Source: Acinetobacter gyllenbergii CIP 110306 = MTCC 11365 (GTDB lineage: Bacteria; Pseudomonadota; Gammaproteobacteria; Pseudomonadales; Moraxellaceae). Taken from it: 43,699 nt of DNA. Shown here in pieces: positions 43,202 through 43,699 of this stretch (the stretch's first letter is position 1; each line of letters begins with the position of its first letter). Under the pieces are notes generated by a model that worked only from the letters and a program-made list of their open reading frames with translations, had not been told where the DNA came from and did not search any database. The position numbers and the translations under genes are program-made. The stretch is from assembly GCF_000413855.1 (NCBI RefSeq), contig NZ_ATGG01000051.1, forward strand, positions 1 to 43,699, read 5' to 3'.

Positions 43202-43238
43202 ATGTTCGATCATCGAACATAAAAATTAATCATCGAAC
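43202..43238. promoter_or_regulatory. PcaU operator (three repeats)
   Basis: A palindrome ATGTTCGATCATCGAACAT (43202-43220) plus an extra direct repeat. ATCATCGAAC occurs at 43209-43218 and again at 43229-43238, exactly ten bases apart. This is the known layout of the PcaU site in A. baylyi: a palindrome and a direct repeat 10 bp away, between pcaU and pcaI. Confidence 0.88.
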
Positions 43239-43376
43239 AAAATGCACTTTTAAACCTAGAACTCAGCACAGAATTTATCAAGAATAAATAGAAGAAATCC
43301 GAACAAAACACTCGACTTAATTTCATCGGTTTTCAGGATGAAAATACGAGTGATGCATCGTACAGGAAGTAGTCAG

Positions 43377-43699
43377 ATGATTGATAAGAGTAGCACCTCA
43401 TTCACCGAGGCACTGTCACAGATCAAGGATGGCGCAACCATCATGATTGGTGGCTTTGGCACCGCAGGACAACCTGCTGAACTGATTGATGGACTGATTG
43501 AACTTGGTATCAAGGACTTGGTCATCGTCAATAATAATGCTGGTAATGGCGACTATGGTTTGGCCAAACTGCTTAAAACAGGTGCAGTACGTAAAATCAT
43601 CTGTTCCTTCCCACGTCAGTCGGATTCATGGGTCTTCGATGAACTGTACCGTGCGGGCAAGATCGAACTGGAATTGGTGCCACAAGGCAATCTGGCGTG
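43377..43699 (+). CDS. pcaI: 3-oxoadipate CoA-transferase subunit A (cut by window edge)
   Basis: The first 107 codons of the alpha subunit that moves CoA from succinyl-CoA to 3-oxoadipate, a late step of the beta-ketoadipate pathway. AGGAAG (43364-43369) lies seven bases before ATG. Family I CoA-transferase motifs are visible: MIGGFGTAGQP (about 23-33) and VNNNAGNGDYGLAKLL. Its place divergent from pcaU is the known start of the pcaIJFBDKCHG operon. The rest lies beyond the window. Confidence 0.95.
   Translation, partial: MIDKSSTSFTEALSQIKDGATIMIGGFGTAGQPAELIDGLIELGIKDLVIVNNNAGNGDYGLAKLLKTGAVRKIICSFPRQSDSWVFDELYRAGKIELELVPQGNLA

Overview
The window looks like an Acinetobacter chromosome, probably the A. 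calcoaceticus-baumannii group. This is inferred from gene content: a pcaU/pcaI divergent pair with the three-repeat PcaU operator, the Acinetobacter-type carnitine oxygenase locus (cntA/cntB), an aspT-aspD pair, and a VgrG-Rhs type VI secretion (T6SS) island.

Layout. (1) 1-6.4 kb: 3' part of a vgrG, then a complete 1572-residue Rhs effector ending in a polymorphic C-terminal tip. (2) 6.4-26.3 kb: a strongly A/T-rich accessory island. It holds one displaced second Rhs tip (7.4-8.7 kb) that carries a 635-bp copy of the Rhs core 3' end, and then about 17 kb of small secreted or membrane proteins without any intact toxin. Most fall into two groups: Sel1-repeat lipoproteins, and a family of roughly 143-156-residue lipoproteins sharing one C-terminal signature. 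A Tdi1-like (GAD-like/DUF1851) immunity protein, a possible beta-propeller and small membrane proteins are also present. Several candidate immunity genes are directly preceded by short, in-frame, toxin-like 3' stubs whose stop codon overlaps or nearly touches the next start. I read the region as an array of orphan immunity genes left by successive Rhs-tip replacements, with cassette duplication, tandem triplication, gene conversion and pseudogene decay. (3) 26.4-28.8 kb: an RDD membrane protein and an outer-membrane porin. (4) 28.8-38.3 kb: the carnitine catabolic locus. A LysR regulator and an EamA transporter lie on the minus strand. On the plus strand are a D-malate dehydrogenase, a BCCT transporter, an alpha/beta hydrolase, CntA, an aldehyde dehydrogenase (malic semialdehyde dehydrogenase) and CntB. 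Together they would import carnitine (possibly de-esterify acylcarnitine), cleave it to trimethylamine and malic semialdehyde, oxidise that to D-malate and decarboxylate it to pyruvate. (5) 38.4-41.7 kb: aspT-aspD, aspartate:alanine exchange plus aspartate 4-decarboxylation, a proton-motive or acid-tolerance system. (6) 41.7-43.7 kb: a 560-bp gap with a possible small RNA, then pcaU divergent from pcaI, the beginning of the protocatechuate operon, cut by the window edge.

No tRNA, rRNA, CRISPR array or insertion sequence was recognised. Toxin and immunity roles in the island are inferred from position and architecture; no toxin activity can be read from the Rhs tips.
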